Positions 63,907 to 64,000 of a DNA stretch of 64,000 nucleotides are shown here, piece by piece. Both the position numbers and the translations under genes were made by a program. Position 1 is the stretch's first letter, and each line of letters starts with the position of its first letter. The notes under the pieces are model-generated. The model made no database searches and was not told where the DNA came from. It saw nothing but the letters and a program-made list of their open reading frames with translations. Source of the DNA: Diatrype stigma (lineage: Eukaryota > Ascomycota > Sordariomycetes > Xylariales > Diatrypaceae); the NCBI GenBank assembly GCA_022225965.2, contig JAKJXP020000005.1, positions 682,001 to 746,000 of the forward strand. Direction: 5' to 3'.

Positions 63907-64000
63907 TATAAATTTTTTAATAATAATAATCCGTTAATTTCCGTAATACCTTTTAGGCCTATTAATTATTTTTATTAAGGATTTATTAAGAATTTGGCTA

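Larger units (their letters stand above)
61011..64000. mobile_element. AT-rich degraded repeat block (RIP-like), runs off the window
   Basis: From about 61010 to the end the sequence becomes very AT-rich and loses almost all ordinary codon structure. Remaining cytosines are mostly in CpG, while CpA and its partner TpG are scarce and TpA is very common. Stop codons in candidate frames are mainly TAA. This is the pattern left by repeat-induced point mutation on transposons in ascomycetes, here apparently sparing CpG. The left edge is abrupt. The right edge lies outside the window. Parts resemble retroelement proteins, listed separately. Confidence 0.75.

Overview
The window looks like nuclear DNA of a filamentous ascomycete, most likely a Sordariomycete. 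I base this on short introns (about 46 to 200 nt) with CTRAC-type branch points, large gaps between genes, typical fungal orthologues, many CCTA/TAGG-type microsatellites, and a C:G-to-T:A degraded AT-rich repeat block at the right end. There are no operons, no CRISPR array, and no tRNA or rRNA gene I could support. Gene models were assembled by hand: for each gene I looked for splice sites that keep the frame and restore family motifs.

Layout, left to right. A partial C-terminal exon lies at 1-480 (+). AMS1-type GH38 alpha-mannosidase follows at 1920-5208 (+), then the mitochondrial MutS homologue MSH1 at 6149-10192 (+) and ribosomal stalk protein P0 at 10815-12006 (-). After a 2.8 kb gap come a CLIP-170/ClipA-like CAP-Gly protein (14767-17456, +), a fungal membrane-anchored hypothetical (18707-20280, -), NOP14 (20833-23790, +), a GPATCH11-like G-patch protein (24460-25653, +), a five-exon BTB/POZ protein (26752-29086, -) and a HELQ-type DNA helicase (30274-33346, -). 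A 6.7 kb gene-poor stretch then precedes the chromatin reader SNT2 (40024-45864, +). It is followed by cytosine deaminase FCY1 (46891-48027, +), tRNA m7G methyltransferase subunit TRM82 (48274-49961, -), an ENV7/STK16-like kinase (51089-52586, +) and a farnesylatable YDJ1-type Hsp40 (53799-55252, -). From 55253 onward I see no intact gene.

From about 61010 the sequence switches sharply to very AT-rich DNA whose remaining cytosines are mostly in CpG. This looks like RIP-type damage that spared CpG. It contains possible remnants of two retroelements in opposite orientations: a gag-like stretch on + near 62.8 kb and an RNase H-like stretch on - near 63.7 kb.

The genes are ordinary housekeeping and regulatory loci, not a functional cluster. 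Shared themes are genome maintenance (MSH1, HELQ), ribosome and tRNA biology (RPP0, NOP14, TRM82) and chromatin (SNT2). I do not see a clearly new biological system. The most notable items are a 7-nt terminal coding exon in RPP0, low-complexity insertions that split conserved domains (MSH1 clamp, G-patch, kinase catalytic loop), a BTB protein with an added Cys cluster, a Z-DNA-like tract between branch point and acceptor in the kinase intron, a 511-nt repeat-bearing intron inside the SNT2 PHD finger, abrupt GC shifts inside genes, and the CpG-sparing decay of the repeat block.
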